Origin: JANQPX01 sp041398025
Lineage (GTDB): Bacteria; Pseudomonadota; Alphaproteobacteria; Geminicoccales; Geminicoccaceae
DNA length: 64,000 nucleotides
Assembly (NCBI GenBank): GCA_041398025.1
Contig: JAWKVM010000008.1
Span: 310,001 to 374,000 of the forward strand
Direction: 5' to 3'
Shown: positions 41,949 through 51,221 of the stretch, piece by piece
Layout: each line of letters opens with the position of its first letter
How positions within the stretch are numbered: position 1 is the first letter of the stretch
Position numbers and translations under genes: made by a program
The notes under the pieces: generated by a model
Databases searched by the model: none
The model's input: the letters and a program-made list of their open reading frames with translations, nothing else
What the model was told of the DNA's origin: nothing

Positions 41949-44255
41949 TCATCGGCCTTCAGCCATGCCCGGCTGCTCTCCATCACTCTCGACCAGCGAG
42001 CGCGCCGCCGCCGTGGCCGCTTTGCGCTCCGTCTCGGTGAGCGGCTGCCCCTCTTCGTGGTCGGCGATGCGCACGGTGACCTCGCGATGCGCGAACTTGA
42101 TGCCTTCGCGCTCGAACAGCTCACGCAGGCGGGAGAAGACCTTGTTGCGCAGCGTCCACTGGTCGCCCGGGCGGGTCATGAACTTGACCCGGACGATCAT
42201 CGCCGAATCCTCCATCTGGATCACGCCCTGGGACTTCAGCGGCTGCAGGAATTTCGGCCCGAGCTCGGGATCGTCGAGCAGCTCCTGGCCGAGCTTCTTG
42301 ATCATCTTTCGAAGCTTTTCGACGTCGGTGTCGTAGGTGACGCGCAGCGGCAGCTTCATCAGCACCCAATCGCGCGACATGTTGGTGAGATGGGTGATCT
42401 CGCCGAAGGGGATGGTGTGCAGCGGACCGTTGTGGTGACGAAGCTGCATCGAGCGCACCGAGATTTTCTCGACGGTGCCGCGCACATCGCCCATCTCGAT
42501 ATATTCGCCGCGCCGGAAGGCGTCGTCGATCAGGAAGAAGATGCCGGAGACGATGTCGCGCACGAGGGTCTGGGCGCCGAAGCCGATGGCGATGCCGACC
42601 ACGCCGGCACCGGCGATCAGGGGGGCGATGTTGACGCCGAGGCTGGAGGCGGCAGTGAAGGCGCAGACGATCGCGATGATCACCAGGGCCGAGCTGCGCA
42701 GCAGCGGCAGGAGCGTGGCCGCCCTCGTGGCGCCTGCCCCGCCGCCTTCACCCTCGCCGAGCTCGCTCTCCTCCGCCGGCGCTTCCTCGGCGAGACGCGT
42801 GTCGATCAGGGCGCGCACCAGCTGCCAGACCGCGTAGCCGACCAGCGCGATCACACCGACGTCGATCAGGGCCTCCAGAAGCCAGCCAGCGACGCCGAGG
42901 GTGCGCAGCCAGGCGATGTCCAGGCCCCAGAGCGAGAGGAAGATGGCGGCAGCGCCGACGATCAGCAGCACCCGGACCGTCTGTCGGATCGCCTGGCCGA
43001 CCACGTTTTCCTGGCCGAGCTGGCCGCGGATGAAATGGCCGAAAATCAGATCGAGCGCCGGCACACCCAGGATCAGGAGCAGGCTTTTCAGGCCGATCGA
43101 GCCGCTCGCCGACGCCTGGCCGTGGAGAACGATATTGCCGACGCCCAGCACCCAGAGCAGCAGGGCATAGCCGATCGCGATCAGATGCCAGTTCGAGGCG
43201 ACCGCACGGGAAAAGCCTGTCTGCCGCTCGCCGGCGATCAGCGTGGTCACTTCGGGGCGGATGTGGAAAATGGCGACCAGCAGGGTGATCACGAAGACCG
43301 TCGCCACCGCGATCACGATGAGCTGATGCAGCTCGGCGTCAACGCCGTAGAGGGTCAGAAGCTCGCAGGTGAGGAAGCCGAAGCTCCAGATTATCGCAAG
43401 GACGATCGCCCAGTTGCGAAAGGACGTGGTGAGCTCGTCGCTGAACGGGATCAGGCGGTAGGTCGTCCAACGCTGCGGAAAGCAGAACTCGACCGCGGAC
43501 CTCACCACGAGCACGCCGGTCATGGCGGCGACATAGGTGGTGAGAAAGAGGCGCGCGTCCGGGTGGCCGTACCAGACCGTGTAGAGCACGGCCATCGCGG
43601 CGAGGTAGAAGACAAGCACGCTCGAGAGATCGAGGATCAGATAGAGCGCCGCGTCGAGCAGCACCGAGGGCGAGGCGTAGGCGCCGGCCTCGACATTGCG
43701 CGCGGCGATCCGTTCCTGGCGGGCGACGGCGCGGCGGCGCCAGAGATGGCGCGCGAGAAAACCGGCGCCGAAGGTGGTCGCGAGACCGAGAAGAGCGATG
43801 CCATAGCCGCCGAAGGCGCGGATGCGCGCATCGATCAGTGCGAACGCGTCCGAAAGATGCGGCACCTGCTGCAAAAGCGCCTGCAGGCGGTCGCGAAAAC
43901 TGTCGCCCATGCCGGTCATCATGGCGAGCGTGCTGCCGTCGGATGTCGGCGCATCGGCCCGTGCGCTCGCCTCATATTGACGGATGACCAGATCGCGCAC
44001 CTGGTCGTCCGAGAGCCGGCCGAGAAGGGCCTGGAACTGCTCGGACGTCAGATCGTCCGGGATCATGACCGCCGGCGCTGCCTCGTCAGGCTGATCCTGC
44101 GCTCTGACGCCGATCGAGAGGAAGAGCGGCAGCAGGAGTGTAGCCAGCGTGAACGCCAGGCGCTGCGTCCTCGCGGATGCGCGCAGGAGATGGCCGACGA
44201 CGATCAGCATTCGGCCACAGTGTCGCAGGAGATCAGAAGGAGACGTCAAAAGCAT
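41949..44255 (-). CDS. MscS-superfamily mechanosensitive channel with extended N-terminus
   Basis: A signal peptide-like segment is followed by a long periplasmic/membrane region (about 10 hydrophobic helices) and a C-terminal MscS core: a pore-type helix, GVVGIAIGFGAQTLVRDIVSGIFFLIDDAFR and RGEYIEMGDVRGTVEKISVRSMQLR, then HTIPFGEI and a beta-domain. The channel opens under membrane tension to release solutes. The start is set at the ATG at 44255, after which the hydrophobic segments begin; a second ATG lies at 44210. The frame stays open further upstream, opposite the next gene, but that part is not real. About 768 residues, long for an MscS protein and more like the multi-helix MscK/YbdG-type. 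Confidence 0.8.
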   Translation of the reverse strand: MLLTSPSDLLRHCGRMLIVVGHLLRASARTQRLAFTLATLLLPLFLSIGVRAQDQPDEAAPAVMIPDDLTSEQFQALLGRLSDDQVRDLVIRQYEASARADAPTSDGSTLAMMTGMGDSFRDRLQALLQQVPHLSDAFALIDARIRAFGGYGIALLGLATTFGAGFLARHLWRRRAVARQERIAARNVEAGAYASPSVLLDAALYLILDLSSVLVFYLAAMAVLYTVWYGHPDARLFLTTYVAAMTGVLVVRSAVEFCFPQRWTTYRLIPFSDELTTSFRNWAIVLAIIWSFGFLTCELLTLYGVDAELHQLIVIAVATVFVITLLVAIFHIRPEVTTLIAGERQTGFSRAVASNWHLIAIGYALLLWVLGVGNIVLHGQASASGSIGLKSLLLILGVPALDLIFGHFIRGQLGQENVVGQAIRQTVRVLLIVGAAAIFLSLWGLDIAWLRTLGVAGWLLEALIDVGVIALVGYAVWQLVRALIDTRLAEEAPAEESELGEGEGGGAGATRAATLLPLLRSSALVIIAIVCAFTAASSLGVNIAPLIAGAGVVGIAIGFGAQTLVRDIVSGIFFLIDDAFRRGEYIEMGDVRGTVEKISVRSMQLRHHNGPLHTIPFGEITHLTNMSRDWVLMKLPLRVTYDTDVEKLRKMIKKLGQELLDDPELGPKFLQPLKSQGVIQMEDSAMIVRVKFMTRPGDQWTLRNKVFSRLRELFEREGIKFAHREVTVRIADHEEGQPLTETERKAATAAARSLVESDGEQPGMAEGR

Positions 44256-44618
44256 GGATCGGCGCAGCCTCGGCACCTCATGAAGGGCATGAACCGGGTC
44301 GATCTTGACGGGAGGGCGGCGGTTTGTCGACGGGGCGGTGACATCAGCGAGGACGACTCCGGGAGCTGCCGTCGGTCTGGCACGTTGGATAGGGTCTCGC
44401 TCACCGGCATCTTCATCGGCTCGGCGCCCTCTTTGCTCCTGATCCTGCTCGCCGTCTTCATCGTCCGGCTTCCGCCCCGGCTTGCCGGCCGGCTGCCGGG
44501 CTTCATCTTCAGATGAGGGGGTGGAAGGTCTACCGTCTTGTGACGGGACCACTGCCTTGACGGCCGATGCGATGGTAGACGGTTTGTAGGGCATGACGCG
44601 CCACATCTTCGGGAGATC

Positions 44619-45698
44619 ATGATGCAGCTCGGATTTTTCACCATGCCGATCCATCCGCCTGGCCGCGACTGGCGGGAGACCCTGGCGGAGGATCGCGAGG
44701 CCTTCCTGCTCGCCGAGGAGCTCGGATTTGTCGAGGCCTATGTCGGCGAGCATGTCACCGACCGCGCCGAGACCATCACCTCGGCCGCCATGTTCCTCGC
44801 CTGGGTGGCGAAGGAAACCAGGCAGATGCGCCTCGGCACCGGCACGATCAACATGCCGAACAACCACCCGGCCGCGGTCGCCTCGCAGATCGCCATGCTC
44901 GATCACATGCTCGACGGCCGGCTCAATTTCGGCATCAGCCCGGGCGGGCTGATGTCGGATGCGGAATGCTTCGGTAATTTCGAGAACAATCGAAACGAGA
45001 TGCTGATCGAGGCGATCAACACGGTGCTCGAGATCTGGGAGAGCGAAGCGCCCTACAACATCGAAGGCAAGTACTGGAGCATCTCGACCGAGAGGACCAT
45101 GATCCCCGAGGTCGGCCAGGGCACGATCCTGAAGCCGCTGCAAAAGCCGCATCCGCCGATCATCGTCACGGCGGTGGCGCCCTTCTCCAAAGGTGTCACC
45201 GAGGCCGCGGCGCGCGGCTGGGATCCGATCTCCGCGAATTTTCTGCAGCCGCAATGGGTCAAAACCCACTGGCCGAAATATGTCGAGGGCTGCGAGCGTG
45301 TGGGCCGCACGCCCGATCCCGCCAATTGGCGCGTGGCGAAATCGATCTTCGTCGCCGACGATCCCGAGACCGCACGCGACTATGTGTTCGATCCTGACGG
45401 TCCCTACCATCTCTACTACGAACAGCTCGTCACCAAACTCCGACGCTTCGGCCGTGCGGTCGCCTTCAAGAAAGACCCGGACATGCCGGACGAGGACATC
45501 ACCATCGAGGGTGTCCTCGAAGATCTCGTCATCTGGGGCACGCCGGACAAGGTCGCCGATGACATCCTCGCTTTCAGGGACGAGGTCGGCGACTTCGGCA
45601 AGCTGCTCTATGCCGGCAAGGACTGGAAGGATCGCACGCTCGGCCGCCGCTCCATGATCCTGCTCGCCGAACAGGTGCTGCCCAAGGTCAGCGTCTGA
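44619..45698 (+). CDS. LLM-class flavin-dependent oxidoreductase (luciferase-like)
   Basis: This luciferase-like TIM-barrel monooxygenase starts MMQLGFFTMPIHPPGRDW. Typical elements follow: FVEAYVGEHVTDRAE, RLGTGTINMPNNHPAAVASQIAMLDHMLDGRLNFGISPGG (in pieces: MPNNHPAAVASQIAML and LDGRLNFGISPGG) and VIWGTPDKVADDILAF near the C-terminus. Such enzymes use reduced FMN or F420 to oxidise substrates such as limonene, alkanesulfonates or other small organics; the substrate is not readable here. It diverges from the MscS-type gene. No flavin reductase is next to it. Confidence 0.85.
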   Translation: MMQLGFFTMPIHPPGRDWRETLAEDREAFLLAEELGFVEAYVGEHVTDRAETITSAAMFLAWVAKETRQMRLGTGTINMPNNHPAAVASQIAMLDHMLDGRLNFGISPGGLMSDAECFGNFENNRNEMLIEAINTVLEIWESEAPYNIEGKYWSISTERTMIPEVGQGTILKPLQKPHPPIIVTAVAPFSKGVTEAAARGWDPISANFLQPQWVKTHWPKYVEGCERVGRTPDPANWRVAKSIFVADDPETARDYVFDPDGPYHLYYEQLVTKLRRFGRAVAFKKDPDMPDEDITIEGVLEDLVIWGTPDKVADDILAFRDEVGDFGKLLYAGKDWKDRTLGRRSMILLAEQVLPKVSV

Positions 45699-45980
45699 TC
45701 GTACCGCACCGATCGCGACATCGCCGAACCTGTGGATCTGCAGGACGAAAGGACCGAGCTGTTCGCCGGGACAGAGCGCCTTGCCCATGCTGCGCAGCCC
45801 CAGCGATCGGATCGGTGAAGACCATGCTGCCGACGCGCGCGAACGCCATGTCGACGTCGCGTGCAGGCAGCGCGATCTCGGAGTAGACGACAGGATTCAG
45901 GCAACGGTCTGGACGAGATGCCGGGCCTGAACGATAAGAGGCCATTAACGATCGCGCCTCATAGCGAAAGGCCCTTGTCC
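45699..45980. other. Intergenic region before the RND efflux genes
   Basis: No supported gene. A minus-strand frame across 45700-45900 looks slightly protein-like (VVYSEIALPARDVDM; VGSMVFTDPIAG) but shifts frame and has no start signal, so at most it is a remnant. The stretch should hold the promoter of the RND operon. Confidence 0.4.
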
Positions 45981-47084
45981 ATGCTTCGAATAGTTCTGTC
46001 GATCGGTCTGGCGTTCATGCTCTGGCTGCAGGGTCAAGCTGCGCTCCGCGCGCAAGAGCAGACGGTCAAGCCGAGCGTGGTGGTGGCGCCGATCGAGAGC
46101 CGGGACGTCACGCCAAGCTTCAGTTTCGTCGGCCGGGTCGAGGCGGTGGACCGGGTCGATCTCCGCGCGCGCGTCGAGGGTTATATCGAGGAGCGGCGTT
46201 TCCGCGAGGGCGGCGAGGTCAAGAAGGGTGATATTCTTTTTACGCTGGAGCAGGCGCCCTATCAGGTAGTGGTCGATCAGCGCAACGCGGATCTCGCGGG
46301 CGCCGAGGCGACGCTGGGGGAAGCCGAAGCCGAGCTCAAGCGCACGGAAAATCTGGTCGGCCGCGGCGTGATCTCGGAAGCCGATCTCGATACCGCGAAA
46401 GCCAATGCCGCGACCGCGAACGCCAACGTCCTGCAGGCGAAGGCAGCCCTACGCGCAGCCGAGCTCGACCTCAGCTACACCGAGATCACCAGCCCGATCG
46501 ACGGCCGTATCGGCGAGGCGCGCTACAGCACCGGCAATCTGGTCGGCCCGAGCAGCGAGCCGCTCGCGACCGTCACCAGCATCGATCCGATCCACGTCAT
46601 GATCGCGGTCAACGAGAAGCGGCTGATCGAAACGCGGCGCCAGGGGCTCGATATCGAGAACCCGCCGGTCGCCCCGCAACTGACGCTCGCCAATGGCAGC
46701 CGCTACGAGCATGACGGCAATTTCGATTTCCTCGACACCGAGGTCAATCAGAGCACCGACTCGGTTCAGGCCCGCGCCGTCTTTCCCAATCCGAACCGGC
46801 TCCTGCTGCCCGGTCAGTTCGTCAACGTGGTGGTGCGCCAGAAGGAGACGCAGACGGCGCTGGTGGTGCCGCAGATCGCGGTGCAGGAGGATCAGCAGGG
46901 CTATTTCGTGCTGGTCGTCAACCAGGCCGACAAGGTCGAGGTCCGGCGCATCACCATCGGCAATCAGATCGATGGCGTCTGGGCGGTCGACGATGGCCTT
47001 GCCGAGGGCGAGCGCGTGATCGTCCAGGGGCTGCAGAAGGTGCGCCCGGACATGGCCGTCAATGTCGTGACCGAAGGAAGCTGA
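45981..47084 (+). CDS. RND efflux periplasmic adaptor (membrane fusion protein)
   Basis: A signal peptide (MLRIVLSIGLAFMLWLQGQA) is followed by a barrel-sandwich/lipoyl-like domain (RARVEGYIEERRFREGGEVKKGDILFTLEQAPY, pieces: VEGYIEERRF, KKGDILFTLE), a coiled-coil hairpin (about 95-165) and beta-barrel domains. It links the inner-membrane pump encoded next to an outer-membrane channel. The ATG at 45981 has GAAAGG 9 bases upstream. An outer-membrane factor gene is not in this window. 367 residues. Confidence 0.85.
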   Translation: MLRIVLSIGLAFMLWLQGQAALRAQEQTVKPSVVVAPIESRDVTPSFSFVGRVEAVDRVDLRARVEGYIEERRFREGGEVKKGDILFTLEQAPYQVVVDQRNADLAGAEATLGEAEAELKRTENLVGRGVISEADLDTAKANAATANANVLQAKAALRAAELDLSYTEITSPIDGRIGEARYSTGNLVGPSSEPLATVTSIDPIHVMIAVNEKRLIETRRQGLDIENPPVAPQLTLANGSRYEHDGNFDFLDTEVNQSTDSVQARAVFPNPNRLLLPGQFVNVVVRQKETQTALVVPQIAVQEDQQGYFVLVVNQADKVEVRRITIGNQIDGVWAVDDGLAEGERVIVQGLQKVRPDMAVNVVTEGS

Positions 47085-47087
47085 CGG

Positions 47088-50000
47088 ATGCTCTCCGGCT
47101 TTTTCATCGACCGGCCGAAATTCGCGCTGGTGATCTCGATCGTCTTTCTGATCGCCGGCGGCATCGCCATCAATCTGATCCCGGTCGCCGAATTTCCGGA
47201 GATCACGCCGCCGCAGGTGCAGGTCACCGCCACCTATCCCGGCGCCAGCGCCGATGTGGTCGAGCAGTCGGTGGCGACCCTGATCGAGGCGCAGGTGAAC
47301 GGCGTCGACGACATGCTCTACATGTCGTCCCGAAGCTCGAACAGCGGGAGCTACGAGCTCACCGTCACCTTCGAGGTCGGAACGGATCCCGATATCGCCG
47401 CGGTCAATGTGCAGAACCGCGTGGCCATCGCCACGGCGCAACTGCCGCAGGAAGTGCGCGACCAGGGCGTCACCACGCAAAAGCAGTCGGCGAACATGCT
47501 GCTGGTGATCAACCTCACCTCGCCCGAAGCCTCGCGCGACGCGCTGTTCCTCAGCAATTACGCCTCGATCTACATGCAGGACCGGCTCGCGCGCATCAAC
47601 GGTATCGGCAGCGTCGCGCAGTTCGGAGCACTCGACTATGGCATGCGCGTCTGGATGGACCCGGAGCGGCTGACCTCGCTCGGCCTGACCACGACGGACG
47701 TCGCCAATGCGATCGAGAGCCAGAACATCCAGGCCTCCGCGGGTCAGCTCGGCGCACCGCCCTTCGAAGGCGAGCCGCCCTTTCAATACACGCTCCAGGC
47801 CAAGGGGCGGCTGGTCACGGTCGAGGAGTTCGAGAATATCGTGATCCGGGCGGGAGCGGACGGGTCCTTCGTGCGCCTGCGCGACATCGCCCGGGTCGAG
47901 CTCGGTTCGCAGACCTACAGCGCGGTCGCCAAGCTCAACAACCAGCCGGGTGCGTCGATCGCCCTCTATCAGTCGCCGGGCGCGAATGCGCTTTCGGTCG
48001 CCGATCAGGTCTATGCCGAGCTCGATGACATGGCGGAGAGCTTTCCGCCGGATATGACCTATGAGATCCTCTACGACACCACCAAGGCCGTGCGCGCCTC
48101 GGTCGAGGAGGTGCTCCAGACGCTGATGGTCACCTTCGTGCTGGTGGTGCTGGTGACCTTCCTGTTTCTCGGGGACTGGCGCTCGACGCTCATTCCGACG
48201 CTGGCGATTCCGGTGTCGCTGATCGGCGCGTTCGCGATCCTCTACGGCATCGGTTTCTCCGCCAATATGGTCACGCTGTTCGCCGTCATCCTCGCGATCG
48301 GCATCGTGGTCGACGACTCGATCGTGGTCGTGGAGAACGTGCAGCGGGTCATGAGCGAGACCGGTATGAGCGCGCGCGAGGCGACGCGCCAGTCGATGGG
48401 CGAGGTGACCGGCCCGGTGATCGCGACCACGCTGGTGCTGCTCGCGGTGTTCGTGCCGGTCACCTTCATGCCCGGCATTACCGGCGAGCTCTACAAGCAG
48501 TTCGCGCTCACCATCTGTGTCTCGGTGATCATCTCCTCGATCAACGCGCTGACCCTCGCCCCTGCCCTCTGCTCGCTTCTGTTGAAGCCTGGAAGCGGCC
48601 AGGCGAAGGGGCCGCTCAAGGCCTTTGCCTGGCTGGTCGACCGCGCGCGCGACGGCTATGTCTGGGTGGTCGGAAAGCTGATCCGCGTCCTGCCGGTCGC
48701 GCTTTTGATCCTGATCGCCTTTGCCGGCGGCACCTACTATCTGTTCCAGAAGACGCCGTCGGGCTTCATCCCGTTCGAGGACAAGGGCGTGTTCTTCGTC
48801 AACGTCCAGCTTCCGGACGGCGCGTCGCTGGCACGCACCGAGGAGGTCACCGACGAGGTGACCGACATGCTGCTCGCGACCGAAGGCGTCACCGACGTCA
48901 TCTCGATCGCCGGCTTCAGCATTCTCGCCGGCGCCGCCTCCAATGGCGCGCTGGTGATCCCGATCCTCGCCCCCTGGGAGGAGCGCACCGCGTTCGAGCA
49001 GAAGTGGTTCATGATCCTCCGCCAGGTGAACCAGAAGCTCGCGGCCATTCCGCAGGCGACCGCGTTCGGTTTTCCGCTGCCGCCGATCATGGGGCTCGGC
49101 ACCGGCGGCGGCATCGAGGCGCAGCTTCAGGACTATCAGAGCAGGACGCCGCAGGAGCTGGCCGCGGCCGTGCGCAGCCTGGTGTTCGCCGCCAATCAGA
49201 ACGAGGTGCTGCAGGACGTGTTCAGCACCTTTTCCGCCAATGTCCCGCAGCTCTTTCTGCAGGTCGACCGGGACAAGGCGGAAACCCTCGGCGTCGAGAT
49301 CTCGGAGATCTTTCGCACGCTCCAGGCCAATCTCGGTTCACTCTACATCAACGACTTCAATCTCTACGGCAAGGTCTACCGCGTGGTCATCCAGGCCGAA
49401 GCCGCGCAGCGTAATTCGATCGACGACATCGACCGCATTCATGTGAGAAACGCCACGGGCGACATGGTGCCGCTGAGCGCACTGGTCGACGTCGAACCGA
49501 TCCTCGGGCCACAATCGATCACCCGCTACAACCAGCTCAAATCCGCCGGCCTCAACGGCTCGGCGGCCGCGGGCCGGAGCACCGGCGAGGCGATCACCGC
49601 GCTCGAGGCAGTGGCCGCCGACGCCCTGCCGGATGGCTTCGGCATCGAATGGACCGGCACCACGTCGCAGGAGCTGGAAGCGGGAAGCCTGGTGCTCATC
49701 ATCTTCGCGCTCGCGCTGGTGTTCGCCTATCTGTTCCTGGTGGCGCAATATGAGAGCTGGATGCTGCCGCTTTCCGTTGTGAGCTCGGTGGTGATCGCGA
49801 TCTTCGGCGCGCTGGTGCCGCTTGCTCTGCTGCCGTTCCTCAACAACAACCTCTATGCGCAGATCGGCATCGTCATGCTGATCGGCCTTGCCAGCAAGAA
49901 CGCGATCCTGATCGTCGAGTTCGCAAAGGCAAGGCGCGAGGAAGGTACCGGCATCACCGAGGCGGCGCTGCTCGGCGCGCGACTGCGCTTTCGCGCGGTG

Positions 50001-50219
50001 ATGATGACGGCACTGTCCTTCATCCTCGGCGTCATGCCGCTGGTGTTCGCGACCGGCGCCGGTGCGGCGAGCCGCGTTTCCGTGGGCTTCGTCGTGGTCG
50101 CCGGCATGCTGGCCGCGACCTTCGTCGGGATCTTCTTCATCCCGGTGCTGTATGTCGCCTTCCAGAACCTGCGCGAAGGAACGCGGCGACTGCTCGGCAC
50201 GGCGCCGGCCTCGAGGTAG
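47088..50219 (+). CDS. RND efflux pump inner-membrane transporter (AcrB/MexF-type)
   Basis: The protein is a full-length RND exporter of 1043 residues with twelve helices and two large periplasmic loops. The proton-relay pair in helix 4 reads AIGIVVDDSIVVVENVQRV, and the first helix is preceded by MLSGFFIDRPKFALVISI, as in the HAE1 family. It exports drugs or other amphiphiles by proton motive force. It follows the adaptor gene by 3 bases. The substrate is unknown, and no local regulator is seen. Confidence 0.9.
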   Translation: MLSGFFIDRPKFALVISIVFLIAGGIAINLIPVAEFPEITPPQVQVTATYPGASADVVEQSVATLIEAQVNGVDDMLYMSSRSSNSGSYELTVTFEVGTDPDIAAVNVQNRVAIATAQLPQEVRDQGVTTQKQSANMLLVINLTSPEASRDALFLSNYASIYMQDRLARINGIGSVAQFGALDYGMRVWMDPERLTSLGLTTTDVANAIESQNIQASAGQLGAPPFEGEPPFQYTLQAKGRLVTVEEFENIVIRAGADGSFVRLRDIARVELGSQTYSAVAKLNNQPGASIALYQSPGANALSVADQVYAELDDMAESFPPDMTYEILYDTTKAVRASVEEVLQTLMVTFVLVVLVTFLFLGDWRSTLIPTLAIPVSLIGAFAILYGIGFSANMVTLFAVILAIGIVVDDSIVVVENVQRVMSETGMSAREATRQSMGEVTGPVIATTLVLLAVFVPVTFMPGITGELYKQFALTICVSVIISSINALTLAPALCSLLLKPGSGQAKGPLKAFAWLVDRARDGYVWVVGKLIRVLPVALLILIAFAGGTYYLFQKTPSGFIPFEDKGVFFVNVQLPDGASLARTEEVTDEVTDMLLATEGVTDVISIAGFSILAGAASNGALVIPILAPWEERTAFEQKWFMILRQVNQKLAAIPQATAFGFPLPPIMGLGTGGGIEAQLQDYQSRTPQELAAAVRSLVFAANQNEVLQDVFSTFSANVPQLFLQVDRDKAETLGVEISEIFRTLQANLGSLYINDFNLYGKVYRVVIQAEAAQRNSIDDIDRIHVRNATGDMVPLSALVDVEPILGPQSITRYNQLKSAGLNGSAAAGRSTGEAITALEAVAADALPDGFGIEWTGTTSQELEAGSLVLIIFALALVFAYLFLVAQYESWMLPLSVVSSVVIAIFGALVPLALLPFLNNNLYAQIGIVMLIGLASKNAILIVEFAKARREEGTGITEAALLGARLRFRAVMMTALSFILGVMPLVFATGAGAASRVSVGFVVVAGMLAATFVGIFFIPVLYVAFQNLREGTRRLLGTAPASR

Positions 50220-50230
50220 GCTGCTGGCCT

Positions 50231-50244
50231 GGCGCCTAGGCGCC
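50231..50244. terminator. GC-rich palindrome in the convergent gap
   Basis: GGCGCCTAGGCGCC is a perfect 14-base palindrome between the ends of the RND pump gene and the convergent acetyltransferase gene. It may form a short hairpin for both transcripts; no T-tract is present. Confidence 0.4.
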
Positions 50245-50967
50245 TGGTCTCACCTCCGGGTTCAACGCCCGGGTCAGCGCGCCGAGGCTTACCCTTTGCC
50301 GGCCTTGCTGGTCGACGTTTTCCGGATCGAGCCACTGGAGATAGGCCTGCTCCAATTGCGGCCACTCGCGATCGATGATCGAGTACCAGGCCGTGTCGCG
50401 GTTTCGCCCCTTGTAGAGGGTTGCCTGGCGGAAGATGCCCTCGAACCGAAAGCCGAGACGCTCGGCTGCGCGTCGTGACGGTGCGTTGAGCGCATCGCAT
50501 TTCCACTCATAGCGTCGATAGCCGAGCTCGGAAAACACGCGCCGCATCATCAACACCATCGCCTCCGTCGCGGCCGGACGGCGCTGCAGGAGCGGCGAAT
50601 AGTGGATATGGCCGGTCTCGATCACGCCGATCGCGGGCTCGATCCGCAGATAGCTGGCGACGCCGACGGCCTTGCCGCTGGCCATGTCGATGATCGCGTG
50701 AAACAGCGGATCATCCCCCAGGCAGCTCCTCGCCATCCAGTCGAGAAACACCGTTTCGCTCGCGAAAGGACCGTAGGGCAGATAGGTCCAGTTCGGCCCC
50801 GTTCCTTCGCGATGAAGGGCGCTGAACAGATCCCGGCCGTGGAGATCGACGTCGATCGGCTCGATCCGGCAAAAGCGCCCCTCCATGGGCTCACGCGGCG
50901 GCGGGGCCACGGGGCGCCAGTGCGGAAGAGGTTCGCCGATCGGCTGGTCGAAAGTATTGACGGGCAT
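50236..50967 (-). CDS. GNAT-family N-acetyltransferase
   Basis: The RimJ/RimL-type GNAT fold is visible: LIEPIDVDLHGRDLFSAL-like N-terminus, the acetyl-CoA-binding segment with RRPAATEAMVLMMRRVFSELGYRR and the C-terminal NAPSRRAAERLGFRFEGIFRQATLYKG (pieces shown: SRRAAERLGFRFEGIFRQA). It acetylates an amine of an unknown substrate. The start is the ATG at 50967, with GGAAAAG just upstream; further upstream residues look non-coding. About 243 residues. It is divergent from fixL. Confidence 0.8.
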   Translation of the reverse strand: MPVNTFDQPIGEPLPHWRPVAPPPREPMEGRFCRIEPIDVDLHGRDLFSALHREGTGPNWTYLPYGPFASETVFLDWMARSCLGDDPLFHAIIDMASGKAVGVASYLRIEPAIGVIETGHIHYSPLLQRRPAATEAMVLMMRRVFSELGYRRYEWKCDALNAPSRRAAERLGFRFEGIFRQATLYKGRNRDTAWYSIIDREWPQLEQAYLQWLDPENVDQQGRQRVSLGALTRALNPEVRPGA

Positions 50968-51221
50968 GGTCTTTTCCACGCAAGGGAGCGAACACCGCGG
51001 GAACCTATCGGTGATTTTGGCATGAGGACCAGAGCCATTTTCGCCGTCGAAATGGGGCCAATTGTGCCGCCATGCCCTCACGTTTCCCTCGGCATGACGG
51101 CAGGGTTACGTCTCGAACGCTCTGCTGGCGTCATGCCACCCAGGCCGGTGCCTTCGAAACCGCAGCCTGCAAGGGCGCTTTGGCATGGACTGCGGGCGGA
51201 TTTCTGCTATGGCATGCAGCC

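Noticed and set aside
41823..44516. 897-codon plus-strand frame opposite the MscS-type gene
   Set aside because: Antisense shadow with a repetitive Glu/Asp/Arg-rich composition; the MscS motifs are on the minus strand.
44256..45788. Upstream extension of the MscS-type frame giving an apparent 1279-residue protein
   Set aside because: The extra part is antisense to the LLM oxidoreductase gene, which has full family motifs; the true start is near 44255.
45688..45945. Minus-strand frame downstream of the LLM gene that looked like an enzyme fragment
   Set aside because: It shifts frame within a few dozen codons and has no start signal or family match.
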